DNA of 64,000 nt from Macrostomum hystrix (taxonomy: Eukaryota > Platyhelminthes > Macrostomidae), in NCBI GenBank assembly GCA_950097015.1, contig CATNEN010000001.1, forward strand, positions 25,225,001-25,289,000, read 5' to 3'. The position numbers and the translations under genes are program-made. Of the stretch, positions 45,301 through 55,519 are shown in pieces; the first letter of the stretch is position 1, and each line of letters starts with the position of its first letter. The notes beneath the pieces are model-generated. The model was not told the DNA's origin and did no database searches. It worked only from the letters and a program-made list of their open reading frames with translations.

Positions 45301-48300
45301 GTAGGGAATGGGGTGGCAGTTCACGGCAGCCGTCTCTGATTGGTTGGGTTCTGTTAAACTCATCAGCCAATGAGCGAATGCCTCACAGCCTTCAGACGGT
45401 CCGTCAGGTCCCGGATGGTCTCCTCGTAGGACTCCTCTCGTTGGGCGGCCTCCTGCTCGGAGATCTCCAGCGACTTCATGTTGCTGCCAACAACTCGAAG
45501 CTCTTCCTCCAGCTCGAGCACTTTGCTGCAACAATGCGCGTGAAACTTTCTTTCTTTTGGTCCAGTGCGTGCCGCTTGCGAGTGTTAGCAAATAATTTGT
45601 GATTAGCGTTATAGTTGAGTCTGAGTGACAGGATTGGAATTCTAGTTGAGTCTGAGTGACAGGATTGGGATTCTAGTTAGGTCTGAGTGACAGGATTGGG
45701 ATTCTAGTTGAGTCTGAGTGACAGGATTGGGATTCTAGTTGAGTCTGAGTGTGACAGGATTGTGATTCTAGTTGAGTCTGAGTGTGACAGGATTGGGATT
45801 CTAGTTGAGTCTGAGTGTGACAGGGTTGTGATTCTAGTTGAGTCTGAGTGTGACAGGATTGGGATTCTAGTTGAGTCTGAGTGTGACAGGATTGGGATTC
45901 TAGTTGAGTCTGAGTGTGACAGGATTGGGATTCTAGTTGAGTCTGAGTGTGACAGGATTGGGATTCTAGTTTTAAAGAATGTATCGAAAATGTGAATACT
46001 AGCTAGTAGCTAGGTTATATGATTTTTGTTTAATTTCCGTAATGCTGTAACGCATAATTTAAGAATTTCGCGATAAAGAACAGGTGCATGCAGGCCCATT
46101 CGTTAAAGTAAATCATTACCTTTTTTCTGAAAGAAGCTGAAAAGATGAAACTATTTTTCTTTCATGCAATGCAAAAGATGGGAATATTATCTGAGAGCCT
46201 GGCGTGGTTGTTGACTTTATAATTTTTTTAATTATAACACTTTTCTCGGCAGCCACCTTACGCCACACGCCCACAGTGCGAAAAAACACCACCTCATTCC
46301 CCGCCTGACCTTTCCTGCTTAACTTCTAACCCTCATTGGCACCCACCTCACGCCGCGTTAACAGCACCCAGGCTTAAAACACCAACCACCTCATTCCATG
46401 CCTTCTCTCTCCGTCTGAACTTCTAACCCTTCTCGATACCCACCTCACGCCACTCCAAAAGTACACAGGCTTAAAACACCAACCACCCCATGCTTAACTT
46501 CTAACACTTTCAGCCATTTGTCGATAGCAAGCTACATAACCGAACCTTCTCTTCGCTGATCTGCAGCGACTTCAAGTTGTTGCTGACTGTGCTCAACTCG
46601 TCACGAAGTTGACGCGCCTTGGCGGTGCCATTTTCGGCTCGCTCCTCTGCCTGGTCCACTTCTTTGTCAACTTCGATCCACCGATTGTACACCTTGTTGG
46701 TGGGGAGATTCGACACGTGCTTCGTTAAACTACATGCACCTTTTGATCAATCATGCAATTGAAAAACGCTTAGAAATCATGCAACTAATCGGGATGCTTA
46801 ATTAAAACGTCAAAGCACGCAATTTTCAACTCTAACCGCCGTGGACCCCAGCTAAAAGTGCAACCTCTCGGCGCTCTCCAGGCGAGACTCGGCCCTCTCC
46901 AGGTCGCCCTCGGTGATGGCCAGCTTCCTGGCCGCCTCGTCGTACTTTCGGTCGGCGTCCTCGGCGATGTACTTGGCCTCCTTCAGCTGCTCCTCCAGCG
47001 AGTTGATGCGCTCGTCGTCAGAGATGGAGCGAGTTTCCAGCACTTTGCGGCCTCTGACCAACACAGAAGTTGCGCAAGGTTGCTAATTACGGGACACTTG
47101 CTCCCAGCCCATAGCCTCAATTGTCTAGCCAGAAAAACTCACGATTATTGATAAGGAAATGCACTCGTGTTGATTTTGTGCGGTTACTTTTTAGCAAGTT
47201 CACGCATTAGATTAGCTAATGAAATGACTAATCCGTTGCTTCAGTTCCACGCAGCGGTAAAGTGGGTGGACGTTCGTGGCGCCTCCCACCCAGTCCGCAG
47301 ACTGAAAAACTTGTGCCTATCTAAGTTGCTCATCATTCATTGTAATTGATGAGCCTTGAGTTGTGGTAAATGATAACGCGTTTGCCTCTCGCACCAAGGT
47401 CCCTGAGCTTGATTCCGCGGCGAGGCCAAATTAATTTGGGGCGCAGCCACTGAGAGAAGGCTTGGGGGCTTGTCGTACACTTTATACGCCCTTGAGGGCC
47501 AACCTTTAAGGCACAGTGAGAGTGTACACTGCCTGATGATGAGAAGGTCAGGCCAGATGTACACACCTGTGTGAGCGTGTGCCTGCGTACGGTATCTGTG
47601 TGCGTGTGTGCTCAGGAGTCAGCGAAATGGGCAGAATTGCCTCCTCGCTGGCTGCGGGTCTAGCGTCACCAAATGATGTGCCATTGCCCGCAGCCCTACT
47701 GCAATAAAGTGCAATGCAGAGACATAATGCAATTTTGGTTTTTGCTAAGTAGATTTTCCATCACCAACAAGTTTGGGTTGGTTGTAAAACTCACTCTTAA
47801 AATTAGCACACTTGAATTGTGTTTGTTAAAATGCTTCTACCATAAAAGCTTGTGTTAAGCAACATTATGATCGCTGATATGCAGTGCAGGTAATGACTAG
47901 TCACCTCTTTGTATTTCAGCTCATTTTCAGCGGCCAACTCGTCGGCCTCAGCGGCCTGACGCTCCAAATTGTCGAGCTGGCTGTCCTCGGCTGTGTGACG
48001 ACTTTCAAGCACATTCAGAGCCCTACGTTTGAGTCGACAGGCGCGTTTGAGATTGGGAAGGAAGCAAGACAGACGTGAGAGTTCTGATGGGGTGAAAATA
48101 TGAGAAGAGAGAGATGAAACAATCGAGGATGAGACAGGGAAAAGATAAGGTAGGGAGAGATGAGACAGGGGAGAGATGAGGCGGGGGAGAGATAAGGCAG
48201 GCAATAGATGAGACAGGGAAGAGATGAGGCAGGCGAGAGATGAGACAGGGGAGAGATGAGACAGGGGAGAGATGAGACAGGGGAAGGTTGAGGCAGGCGA

Positions 48301-51124
48301 TAGATGAGACAGGGAAGAGATGAGGCAGGCGAGAAATGAGGCAGGCGAGAAATGAGGCAGGCGATAGATGAGACAGGGAAGAGATGAGGCAGGCGAGAGA
48401 TGAGACAGGGGAGAGATGAGACAGGGGAGAGATGAGACAGGGAGAGATGAGACAGGGGAGAGATGAGACAGGGGAGAGATGAGACAGGGGAGAGATGAGG
48501 CACGCGATAGATGAGACAGGGGAGAGATGAGACAGGGAGAGATGAGGCAGGCGAGAGATGAGACAGGGGAGAGATGAGACAGGGGAGAGATGAGACAGGG
48601 GAGAGATGAGGCACGCGATAGATGAGACAGGGGAGAGATGAGACAGGGAGAGATGAGGCAGGCGAGAGATGAGACAGGGGAGAGATGAGACAGGGGAGAG
48701 ATGAGACAGGGGAGAGATGAGACAGGGAGAGATGAGACAGGGGAGAGATGAGGCAGGCGAGAGATGAGACAGGGGAGAGATGAGACAGGGGAGAGATGAG
48801 GCACGCGATAGATGAGACAGGGGAGAGATGAGACAGGGAGAGATGAGACAGGGGAGAGATGAGGCAGGCGAGAGATGAGACAGGGGAGAGATGAGACAGG
48901 GGAGAGATGAGGCACGCGATAGATGAGACAGGGGAGAGATGAGACAGGGAGAGATGAGGCAGGCGAGAGATGAGACAGGGGAGAGATGAGACAGGGGAGA
49001 GATGAGGCACGCGATAGATGAGACAGGGGAGAGATGAGACAGGGAGAGATGAGGCAGGCGAGAGATGAGACAAGGGAGAGATGAGACAGGGGAGAGATGA
49101 GACAGGGGAGAGATGAGACAGGCGAGAGATGAGACAGGGAAGAGATGAGGCAGGCGAGAGATGAGGCAGGGAAGGGATGAGGCAGGCGAGAGATGAGGCA
49201 GGCGATAGATGAGACAGGGGAGAGATGAGGCAGGGGAGAGAGAGTTTTGGAAGTGGCCGAGAAGCGAGGCTCGCTGTCAGCAGTTGGACGGCCCATGTTA
49301 TAAAATGATCAATCGAGAGAGCATGCAGAATTTACTGGGCTCAGGTGAACTCACCGTTCGCTCTCATCAGCGGCCTTGCTGGCCTCCTCCAGCTTCTGTG
49401 TGGCCTCCTGCAGGCGGGTCTCAGTCTGCTCAAGATCCTCCTCGATCAGTCGGATTCGCCTTGTCAGGGCTTGCACCTCAGCCTCGGCCTGCGAATTAAT
49501 TAGTAATCGGTGTTAATTTACAAATTTTGTCAACCATTCTATTAATTTAATTACTAAAATAAATTAATGACCAAAGCAATAAATTTGGTCTACAATCAGG
49601 ACAAAAAAGATTGCATTTCAAACTTTTCAAAAGAGTTTGAAACACAACTAGACTCCAGAATTAAATTTAAGAAGTTAAAACCCTCAACTTTATTTCTTTT
49701 AGACTGATAAAAAATGTTTTATTGAAGTTTTTTGTGATTTCGCTCTTGGCTTTAGATTCAGAGCTTGTTATTGTTATTTTATTGAAATATTGAAAAGTCC
49801 ATGGTCGTTTTATTGTTAATTTTCAAACAACCTTTATATAAACATAAAAATAGTCAAGAACCTAGGTGAAGGGACCATTTTTAAGCTACAATTGTCAAGT
49901 TAAAATAAATATTTATATTTCATATTTTATAACAATTATTTTGCAACTGGACTATTGTTACATCTGTTTGAAATCTGTACTGTTTATAGAGTATTTAGTG
50001 CCAAAAATAAAAAAATTGTTTTCAAAGTAATTTTGGCGCTGAATCTGATGCTTTAAACAATTTTTTTTCTTGCGCATACATCTCTCTTCTTGTTGTCCTC
50101 TTCGTCTAACTCCTGGGTCTTCTTCTCCAGTTCCTCATTGGTCGCGTCTAGTTCTTTGCGAAGCGTTTGCAATTTATGTTTCAAAATTGACAGAACGCTC
50201 TGAGACTGTCCAGAATTAGCCATTCTATAAAGATTTTTAGCTCAAGATTAAAGTTGATGAAAATAACTTTTATTTGCTGTACGCCCCTTAGCTAAATAAC
50301 GGAAGTAAAATAAATTAAATTGCGGAAAATTCCAGACCACGTGCCAAGTTGAAAATGTTACTGTGTTAGCATTTAAACAAATTGCTAACGGCTCGCTTTT
50401 GCTAACATAGACTGTATTTTAGTAAAAATTGTGTTAAAACATATTTTATATGGTTTTGATTTTTAGCTTTTATATTTTAATACTTATTTGAAAGCACTAT
50501 TTTTGTTAATTAAAAGTCGTTCGCTTTTATTTATGAGTAAAACTTCAAAGGCTAGAAATGCGGCAGAAATGAAAAATGAAATCGAGTAATTTGACTGCAC
50601 TATTTAATTCAATGCTTCCATTGTGACAGCTAGTTTTTATTGAAAAGGCTGTTAATCCTAACTAAGCTCTCAAATCTTACCACACAAAAGTTTCACAGAA
50701 TTTAGGCGTGTAAATGCTCGCGTAAATTCAGTTTTATAACACGATGCAAAATCCAATAAAATTTGAGAGCTGAACACACAAAAGAACACTTACATCACTG
50801 GCTCTCTTTTCAGTGGCCTCAAGGTTGGTGTTAGCCCCAGCTAGGGCTTCCTGTGCAGTGTCCAGATCTTGTTGCAGCTGCGAGAACTTCTTCTGCAGCT
50901 CGCCCATCTCCTCCTCTTTCTTAGTCATTTCGTCTTCTTTTTCCTTGAGCTTGGCATCAACCTGGTCGGCCCTGGGTGTTACAAATCACTTTGGGGTTAA
51001 TTACGACTAGAGGTGCTTTATAATTTCACACTTCAAGCGCAAAATGTTCACCTATTGCTCACCTATCCATAGCGTTCTCTTTCTCAAGCTTCATAGCCAG
51101 CATCTTCTTCTTGATTGCGTCCAT
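42320..51124 (-). CDS. Tropomyosin, long isoform (284 aa), exon set 1
   Basis: Actin-binding coiled-coil dimer that gates myosin access in muscle and stabilises actin filaments. Exons (minus): 1a 51124-51063, 2 50971-50794, 3 49488-49355, 4+5 47053-46865, 6+7 45525-45387, 8 44721-44652, 9 42402-42320. Lengths 62+178+134+189+139+70+83 sum to 855 nt, exactly 284 aa plus stop, the canonical size. The coding lengths of exons 3, 8 and 9 and the combined 4+5 (118+71) and 6+7 (76+63) match the vertebrate tropomyosin plan. It starts [20 protein letters not shown], contains [25 protein letters not shown] and SLEISEQEA, and ends AELTGY, the invertebrate muscle-type end that overlaps the next dimer. Introns hold minisatellites, a SINE of each family, and the exons of an alternative set. 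Confidence 0.95.
42410..42778 (+). repeat. About 19-20-bp minisatellite between exons 9' and 9
   Basis: About 18 copies of GGGATTCGGGTTTAGATTT and variants, directly next to the acceptor of tropomyosin exon 9 (42402). Confidence 0.93.
43109..43191 (-). CDS. Tropomyosin alternative last exon 9'
   Basis: 83 nt coding, the same as exon 9. Encodes [20 protein letters not shown] then KEIESI and stop. Together with the phase-1 G of exon 8/8' the first codon becomes Val (Asp with exon 9). A minus-strand AATAAA at 42786-42781 could end this transcript before exon 9. Confidence 0.82.
43109..50223 (-). CDS. Tropomyosin, predicted short isoform (252 aa), exon set 2
   Basis: Second product of the same gene, predicted from exons interleaved with those of the long form: 1b 50223-50080, shared 3 49488-49355, 4' 48022-47905, 5'+6' 46692-46546, 7' 45110-45048, 8' 44162-44093, 9' 43191-43109. 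Lengths 144+134+118+147+63+70+83 sum to 759 nt, 252 aa plus stop. Each exon aligns residue for residue, without gaps, to its set 1 partner while differing at most positions (RALNVLESR versus [21 protein letters not shown] versus [12 protein letters not shown]). Splice motifs and phases fit at every join. Low-molecular-weight non-muscle tropomyosins of about 248 aa made from an internal start are known in other animals. Joint use of 1b with set 2 is inference; 1a could also splice into set 2. Confidence 0.8.
43405..43997 (-). mobile_element. tRNA-derived SINE, family B, copy 1, with 15-bp TSD
   Basis: The minus-strand head has box A TGGGTCAGCGG and box B GTTCGATTC (both consensus), followed by a body of about 500 bp and a short (TAGA)n tail. 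It is flanked by TCCCTAATATCGGTC at 43390-43404 and 43998-44012. It lies in the intron between tropomyosin exons 8' and 9'. Nearly identical to the copy at 60.2 kb. Confidence 0.92.
44093..44162 (-). CDS. Tropomyosin alternative exon 8'
   Basis: 70 nt encoding [20 protein letters not shown] plus EAE. Same length and phases as exon 8 ([20 protein letters not shown] plus RLE), so 8 and 8' are interchangeable. Confidence 0.8.
45048..45110 (-). CDS. Tropomyosin alternative exon 7'
   Basis: 63 nt, the length of vertebrate exon 7. Encodes [20 protein letters not shown] plus E. Phase 0 at both ends; aligns to the second part of set 1 exon 6+7 ([20 protein letters not shown]). Confidence 0.8.
45605..45972 (+). 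repeat. 31-33-bp minisatellite in tropomyosin intron
   Basis: About 11 copies with core GATTGGGATTCTAGTTGAGT followed by CTGAGTGTGACAG. The first four units lack the GT dinucleotide of the later ones. Confidence 0.93.
46250..46505 (+). repeat. About 100-bp tandem repeat, 2.5 copies
   Basis: Repeated blocks share AACACCAACCACCTCATTCC, CTTCTAACCC and CCCACCTCACGCC. It lies just downstream (minus sense) of exon 5'+6'. Confidence 0.8.
46546..46692 (-). CDS. Tropomyosin alternative exon 5'+6'
   Basis: 147 nt encoding [18 protein letters not shown]...[10 protein letters not shown]; 49 residues that align gap-free to the end of set 1 exon 4+5 and the start of 6+7. Phase 0 at both ends, acceptor CAACAAG, donor GTTCGG (weak). 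Confidence 0.8.
47365..47710 (+). mobile_element. tRNA-derived SINE, family A, copy 3
   Basis: Box B region GCTTGATTCC and the full body of the family. The head is degraded (box A region GTGGTAAATGATAACGCG). It lies between tropomyosin exons 4' and 4+5, antisense to the gene. Confidence 0.83.
47905..48022 (-). CDS. Tropomyosin alternative exon 4'
   Basis: 118 nt, the same length as vertebrate exon 4. Encodes [20 protein letters not shown]...NELKYKE. Acceptor ACGTAG, donor GTGACT in phase 0. It can only join 5'+6' in frame, because the set 1 exon that follows it (4+5) starts one exon earlier in the protein and in a different phase. Confidence 0.82.
48130..49250 (-). repeat. 16-bp minisatellite in tropomyosin intron 3
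   Basis: About 70 copies of GACAGGGGAGAGATGA; on the gene's sense strand this is TCATCTCTCCCCTGTC, the same motif as at 24.3 and 55.5-58.8 kb. It fills most of the intron between exons 3 and 4' and creates a spurious 497-codon ORF that runs into exon 4'. Confidence 0.95.
49497..50075. other. Tropomyosin intron, nothing else seen
   Basis: AT-rich intron between exon 1b and exon 3; no repeat or RNA gene was recognised. Confidence 0.4.
50080..50223 (-). CDS. Tropomyosin alternative first exon 1b
   Basis: Encodes 48 residues starting [19 protein letters not shown] and ending EEDNKKRD, heptad-like, then a phase-0 donor GTATGC. Exon 2 also ends in phase 0 (RASD), so both can join exon 3 ([11 protein letters not shown]). 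It corresponds in position and type to the internal-promoter exon 1b of vertebrate TPM genes. It needs its own promoter upstream of 50223; no TATA box was recognised. Confidence 0.75.
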
Positions 51125-52508
51125 GTTTGTTCTTTTGGTTAAATTAGGCAGACAGTTAAAAAATCTAGGTTGACTTTTTGTCTGCTACGAAATTCGGTCA
51201 AACAATTCCGTCGACCTTCAAATATATCCTTCAGCCGTGCTAGCCGGGCGAAGACAATCCACCAGGACTCGGACACAGGACGGCTTTTAAATAATTGCTT
51301 GTACCGAGCGACCACCATTGGACCCAAGACTACAACCTATAGGAAATTTCCGGCTGATGGAAAGATGTGGGGAAAACCCATGGGGAACGGAAAATGAGGG
51401 CAAGACGGGAGGATTTTCGCAGACCCTCGGATCGTCCCTCAACCGTTATCGATCGTCCAAATTCACTCGACTCTGTCCCGGTGACGTCAGCCAACCATCA
51501 AGTTCGCCTTGTCCATCTAGACTTTGCAGTTTAGGCCGCATACCACAGACAAATCCCGCACCCCGTGAAGCAGCGAACCTGCCTTTCAGCTCCTTGCCAA
51601 CTTCTACGTGCGAGAGAAAACTTTTTTGGCGGCTTACTAACACGCCAGGTCATCCAGCCACTAGCACCACAGGAAGCTCTCGCGGCTTGAAGTACCGGAA
51701 TAATCGTAAATATATATATTAGGAAGCCATTTGCAGAAGATAATTGCTTCTGGCTCACTAAAATCTGGACTTGTTTGTGAAAAGAAGCAATCTTTCATAA
51801 TATATAGGTGTGCAGCTGCAGGCCAATATTCACACAGTTTAGAAAACGCATTTTCTAACGAGCATAAACAAATCAGAACCCCTCCTCACAGTGGCGCTAT
51901 CGCGGCTGCTGCAGCGATAAGGCTGATGGAACAGACCTCATTCGCGAATACCTGGCAAAGAGTTCATCTTTCGACTTGCATTAGCAATAAACTTTACAGT
52001 TGATTGTATATATTATACAGAAAACTCACGGCCGAAATAGTTTGCTTATAGAGTCTTAAGAAAGCGTCGAAGAAATGGAATTAATTGATGATGAACTTGC
52101 TTGGCCTTTCCTGGAGTCATGCAGCATTGGTTTGTGGTCTGTGTATAAATGCGATCGCTGCTTTAAGATTCTGTAGACTTTGATTGACAGAATCTATTCA
52201 GTCACAATGGAATCGTTTCGTTTCCAAGCGCACCCAGGTATGGGTCAGTACAGTTATTTGCAGCGTACATGTACTCCTATCTACCTCCGTAAAAAACTTC
52301 AACTCTAAGCCTGGGTATAACGAGTGAGACTTGCGTCAGTTTATTTGACTATTTCGTATTTGGGCCGTGCAGACCGGCATTGATTGATAAAAGCAGGTGA
52401 AATTATTGATGGCATTGATTGATAAAAGGATTTGTGATTAATAATTGGAGTCGAATGACAAAAATAAAATTTGTCCAAGTAAAAACACATTGCAGCTGCT
52501 TGCAGTTG
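51125..52508. other. Tropomyosin upstream region, no gene seen
   Basis: Should contain the promoter and perhaps non-coding first exons for the long isoform. ORFs at 51318-51722 and 51731-52003 lack recognisable domains. Confidence 0.4.
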
Positions 52509-52802
52509 CTAGTACAAGACGCCGCACACGACCGACTTATCATCGATTTCAAAGGCCCTGTCCTTGGTGGCGACGCCACTCTTGAACCAGCAGAGACCGG
52601 TGTGCGGGTTCCAAGTGAAGTGGGTGCATGTCTGGTGCTCGTGGCACTTTTGTCCACACCTGTCGCCGCTAGTTCTCACATTTCCAACGTCCCGGTCGCT
52701 GGGAAAGTCGCAGCCGAAGGCCCAGTTGCCATTCCAGATGATTCCAGCATTGGCGCTAGCAACCAAGCAGACCAGCAGGATGACGGGCACGATGAAACGC
52801 AT
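52509..52802 (-). CDS. Small secreted PAN/apple-like cysteine-rich protein
   Basis: Intronless 97-aa precursor. The signal peptide MRFIVPVILLVCLVASANA is followed by one compact domain: WAFGCDFPSDRDVG, TSGDRCGQKCHEHQTC, THFTWNP, GLCWFKSG, then VVCG near the end. The pattern GCDF...CGxxC...CTHFTW...CWFK resembles short single PAN/apple-type domains, which bind carbohydrate or protein outside the cell. The open frame continues upstream to 52928, but a TATA box at 52910-52903 and the signal peptide favour the start at 52802. A minus-strand AATAAA lies at 52345-52340. Role unknown; the family assignment is by pattern only. Confidence 0.78.
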   Translation of the reverse strand: MRFIVPVILLVCLVASANAGIIWNGNWAFGCDFPSDRDVGNVRTSGDRCGQKCHEHQTCTHFTWNPHTGLCWFKSGVATKDRAFEIDDKSVVCGVLY

Positions 52803-52902
52803 TGTGGCGGTGTCGACTGCGGCTCTTGAAGATATTTGCGAATCGGAAGCTTCTCTGCTAGCGGGGAGCACTGCATGACTTCTTGAATTGGTCAGCTTTA
52901 CG

Positions 52903-52910
52903 TATTTATA
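52903..52910 (-). promoter_or_regulatory. TATA box of the PAN-like gene
   Basis: TATAAATA on the minus strand, 100 nt upstream of the chosen start codon. Transcription would begin about 25-30 nt downstream, leaving a 5' UTR of roughly 75 nt. Confidence 0.6.
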
Positions 52911-52929
52911 GTCAGGGCGCGTGGCCATA

Positions 52930-53700
52930 CGCAGTTTACTTTGTCAGCCAATCAGGGTGCGAGAGAGGCCGGTAAGCGAGTGAGCCAACCAATAGGAAAC
53001 GACATAGTGTGAGAGATAATTAGAGACGGCGGAACCAGTTCATTCTGGCGCACCAGCATATATGTTTAAATTGTAAACATAAGGGCTTTGTCTGGATAGT
53101 AAAACATTCACCGATTTTTTGTAACCTGTCGCGACTTTCGTCTGTCTTCTGTCCTCTATTCACTTTCGTTCTCTGCACTTTTCTTGTTTACATCGTCCAG
53201 TTCAATCTATTTCTTTTTCTCTCGTTATCTGTGCGGCTGATCTCTCATTCTCCATCCTTTCTTCCTTTCCTCCTTTCTGATTGGTCCGCCGCTCACGTTC
53301 TAGCCTCCTATCCTAGCCTCAGTCGCGCACTCTTGTTATCGTACCGCAAACCTCCTCCAGTGTTGGAGGAGGTGAACCTCCTCCTTCACCTAACGCCTGT
53401 GTTTAATTCGGTCTTAATATTACAAGTATGCACTGCATGACATCATGTGTAAAACGAACTTTTTTTCTCCCAACTCACTGTTAATATTATTGTGAATATG
53501 AATTTGTATTGTTTACCCTTTAATTACTCATCTCACTCGTAAAGAACTAATCAAAATAGCCCCTTATAACTATTACTCCTCAGCTCGTAGCTTAAGAACC
53601 ATGTAGCCATGAACTTAAAACACTATAGCAGGTTAGCCACAATCTTTGGCTTAATCTCATCGCCGTTAAGCCTTTATCTTTAAGCACTTTAGCCATAATT
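52930..53700. other. Intergenic, no gene seen
   Basis: 5' flank of the PAN-like gene. It includes ATTGG/CCAAT motifs near 52945 and 52990. The ORF at 53231-53440 has no supporting features. Confidence 0.4.
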
Positions 53701-53724
53701 TTATTTCAGTTTAACCACAAACAT

Positions 53725-55140
53725 AGGAAACGTAGCTAGAATCGTACCAGGAAACGTAGCTAGAATCGTACCAGGAAACATATCTAGAATCGTACCAGGA
53801 AACGTAGCTAGAATCGTACCAGGAAACATAGCTAGAATCGTACCAGGAAACATATCTAGAATCGTACCAGGAAACGTAGCTAGAATCGTACCAGGAAACG
53901 TAGCTAGAATCGTACCAGGAAACATAGCTAGAATCGTACCAGGAAACGTAGCTAGAATCGTACCAGGAAACAAAGCTAGAATCGTACCAGGAAACATATC
54001 TAGAATCGTACCAGGAAACGTAGCTAGAATCGTACCAGGAAATTTAGCTAGAATCGTACCACGAAACATAGCTAGAATCGTACCAGGAAACGCAGCGAGA
54101 ATCGCACAAGGAAACATAGCTAGAATCGTACCAGGAAACGTAGCTAGAATCGTACCAGGAAATTTAGCTAGAATCGTACCACGAAACATAGCTAGAATCG
54201 TACCAGGAAACGCAGCGAGAATCGCACAAGGAAACATAGCTAGAATCGTACCAGGAAACGTAGCTAGAATCGTACCAGGAAATTTAGCTAGAATCGTACC
54301 ACGAAACATAGCTAGAATCGTACCAGTAAACGCAGCGAGAATAGCACAAGGAAACATAGCTAGAATCGTACCAGGAAACGTAGCTAGAATCGCACAAGGA
54401 AATGTAGCTAGAATCGTACCAGGAAACGTAGCTAGAATCGTACCAAGATCGTACTAGAATCGTAACAAGGAAAAGTATCTAGAATCGTACCAGGAAACGT
54501 AGCTAGAATCGTACCAAGATCGTACTAGAATCGTAACAAGGAAAAGTATCTAGAATCGTACCAGGAAACATAGCTAGAATCGTACCAGGAAACGTAGCTA
54601 GAATCGCACAAGGAAATGTAGCTAGAATCGTACCAGGAAACGTAGCTAGAATCGTACCAAGATCGTACTAGAATCGTAACAAGGAAAAGTATCTAGAATC
54701 GTACCAGGAAACGTAGCTAGAATCGTACCAAGATCGTACTAGAATCGTAGCAGGAAACATAGCTAGAATCGTACAAGGAAACGTAGCTAGAATCGTACCA
54801 GGAAACATAGCTAGAATCGTACTAGGAAACGTAGCTAGAATCGTACAAGGAAACGTATCTAGAATCGTAACAAGAACGTAGCCAGAATCGTACCAGGAAA
54901 CGTAGCTAGAATCGTACAACGAAACGTAGCTAGAATCGTACAAGGAAACGTATCTAGAATCGTAACAAGAACGTAGCTAGAATCGTACCAGGAAACGTAG
55001 CTAGAATCGTACAAGGAAACGTATCTAGAATCGTAACAAGAACGTAGTTAGAATCGTACCAGGAAACGTAGCTAGAAATCGTACAAGGAAACGTAGTCGT
55101 AGCTGGAATAGTAGTCGTTCGAGAAGCTTTTGAGTCGTCC
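53725..55140 (+). repeat. 24-bp minisatellite
   Basis: Core TAGCTAGAATCGTACCAGGA followed by AACG, about 58 units including shortened ones (AAGATCGTAC). A 120-bp block with CGCAGCGAGAATCGCACAAG is repeated three times (about 54085-54360). Confidence 0.95.
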
Positions 55141-55340
55141 ATGAATCGTTGGAGTCGCTAAAGAAACTTTTAAGTCGTTAGAAAAAATGGTTGAGTAGCA
55201 AACAAGTGGTCTTGAACAACTCTGTATAAGACCGCTTGCCACGGTTCAGTTTTCAGCATTAAGAATTGTTTTAATTTTGTCTATAAGATACAGTCATTAC
55301 TGTTCTGATTCTACAAAAATATTGCCTCCAAATTTCACAG

Positions 55341-55485
55341 GTGCGACCGTCTGACCGATCCAAGCCCCTAGCCACCGATGTGAAGCCGGCCACTAACAGT
55401 CCATTGTGGAACTATGTTGCTGAGGCATCTCTTTGATAATTCATTGTTTACTTATCCGGATAAGGCCTGCCTGCTAACATTCAAG
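55341..55485 (+). other. Exon-like block in the duplicated segment, copy 1
   Basis: TTTCACAG is followed by a block encoding VKPATNSPLWNYVAEASL in one frame and HLFDNSLFTYPDKACLLTFK in the next, then the donor-like GTATGG. The combined sequence resembles part of a C2-type beta sandwich, but a one-base frame change separates the halves. It may be a decayed exon. The identical block lies at 57399-57543. Confidence 0.3.
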
Positions 55486-55519
55486 GTATGGAATACCTAT
55501 ATACCTACCTATATGGAAT

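Noticed and set aside
47803-49296. 497-aa minus-strand ORF
   Set aside because: The 16-bp array frame running into tropomyosin exon 4'; only the 47905-48022 part is real exon.
52803-52928. N-terminal extension of the PAN-like protein to 52928
   Set aside because: A TATA box lies within the extension and the signal peptide starts at 52802.
53701-54357. 218-aa minus-strand ORF (FPGTILATFPGTILA)
   Set aside because: Translation of the 24-bp array.
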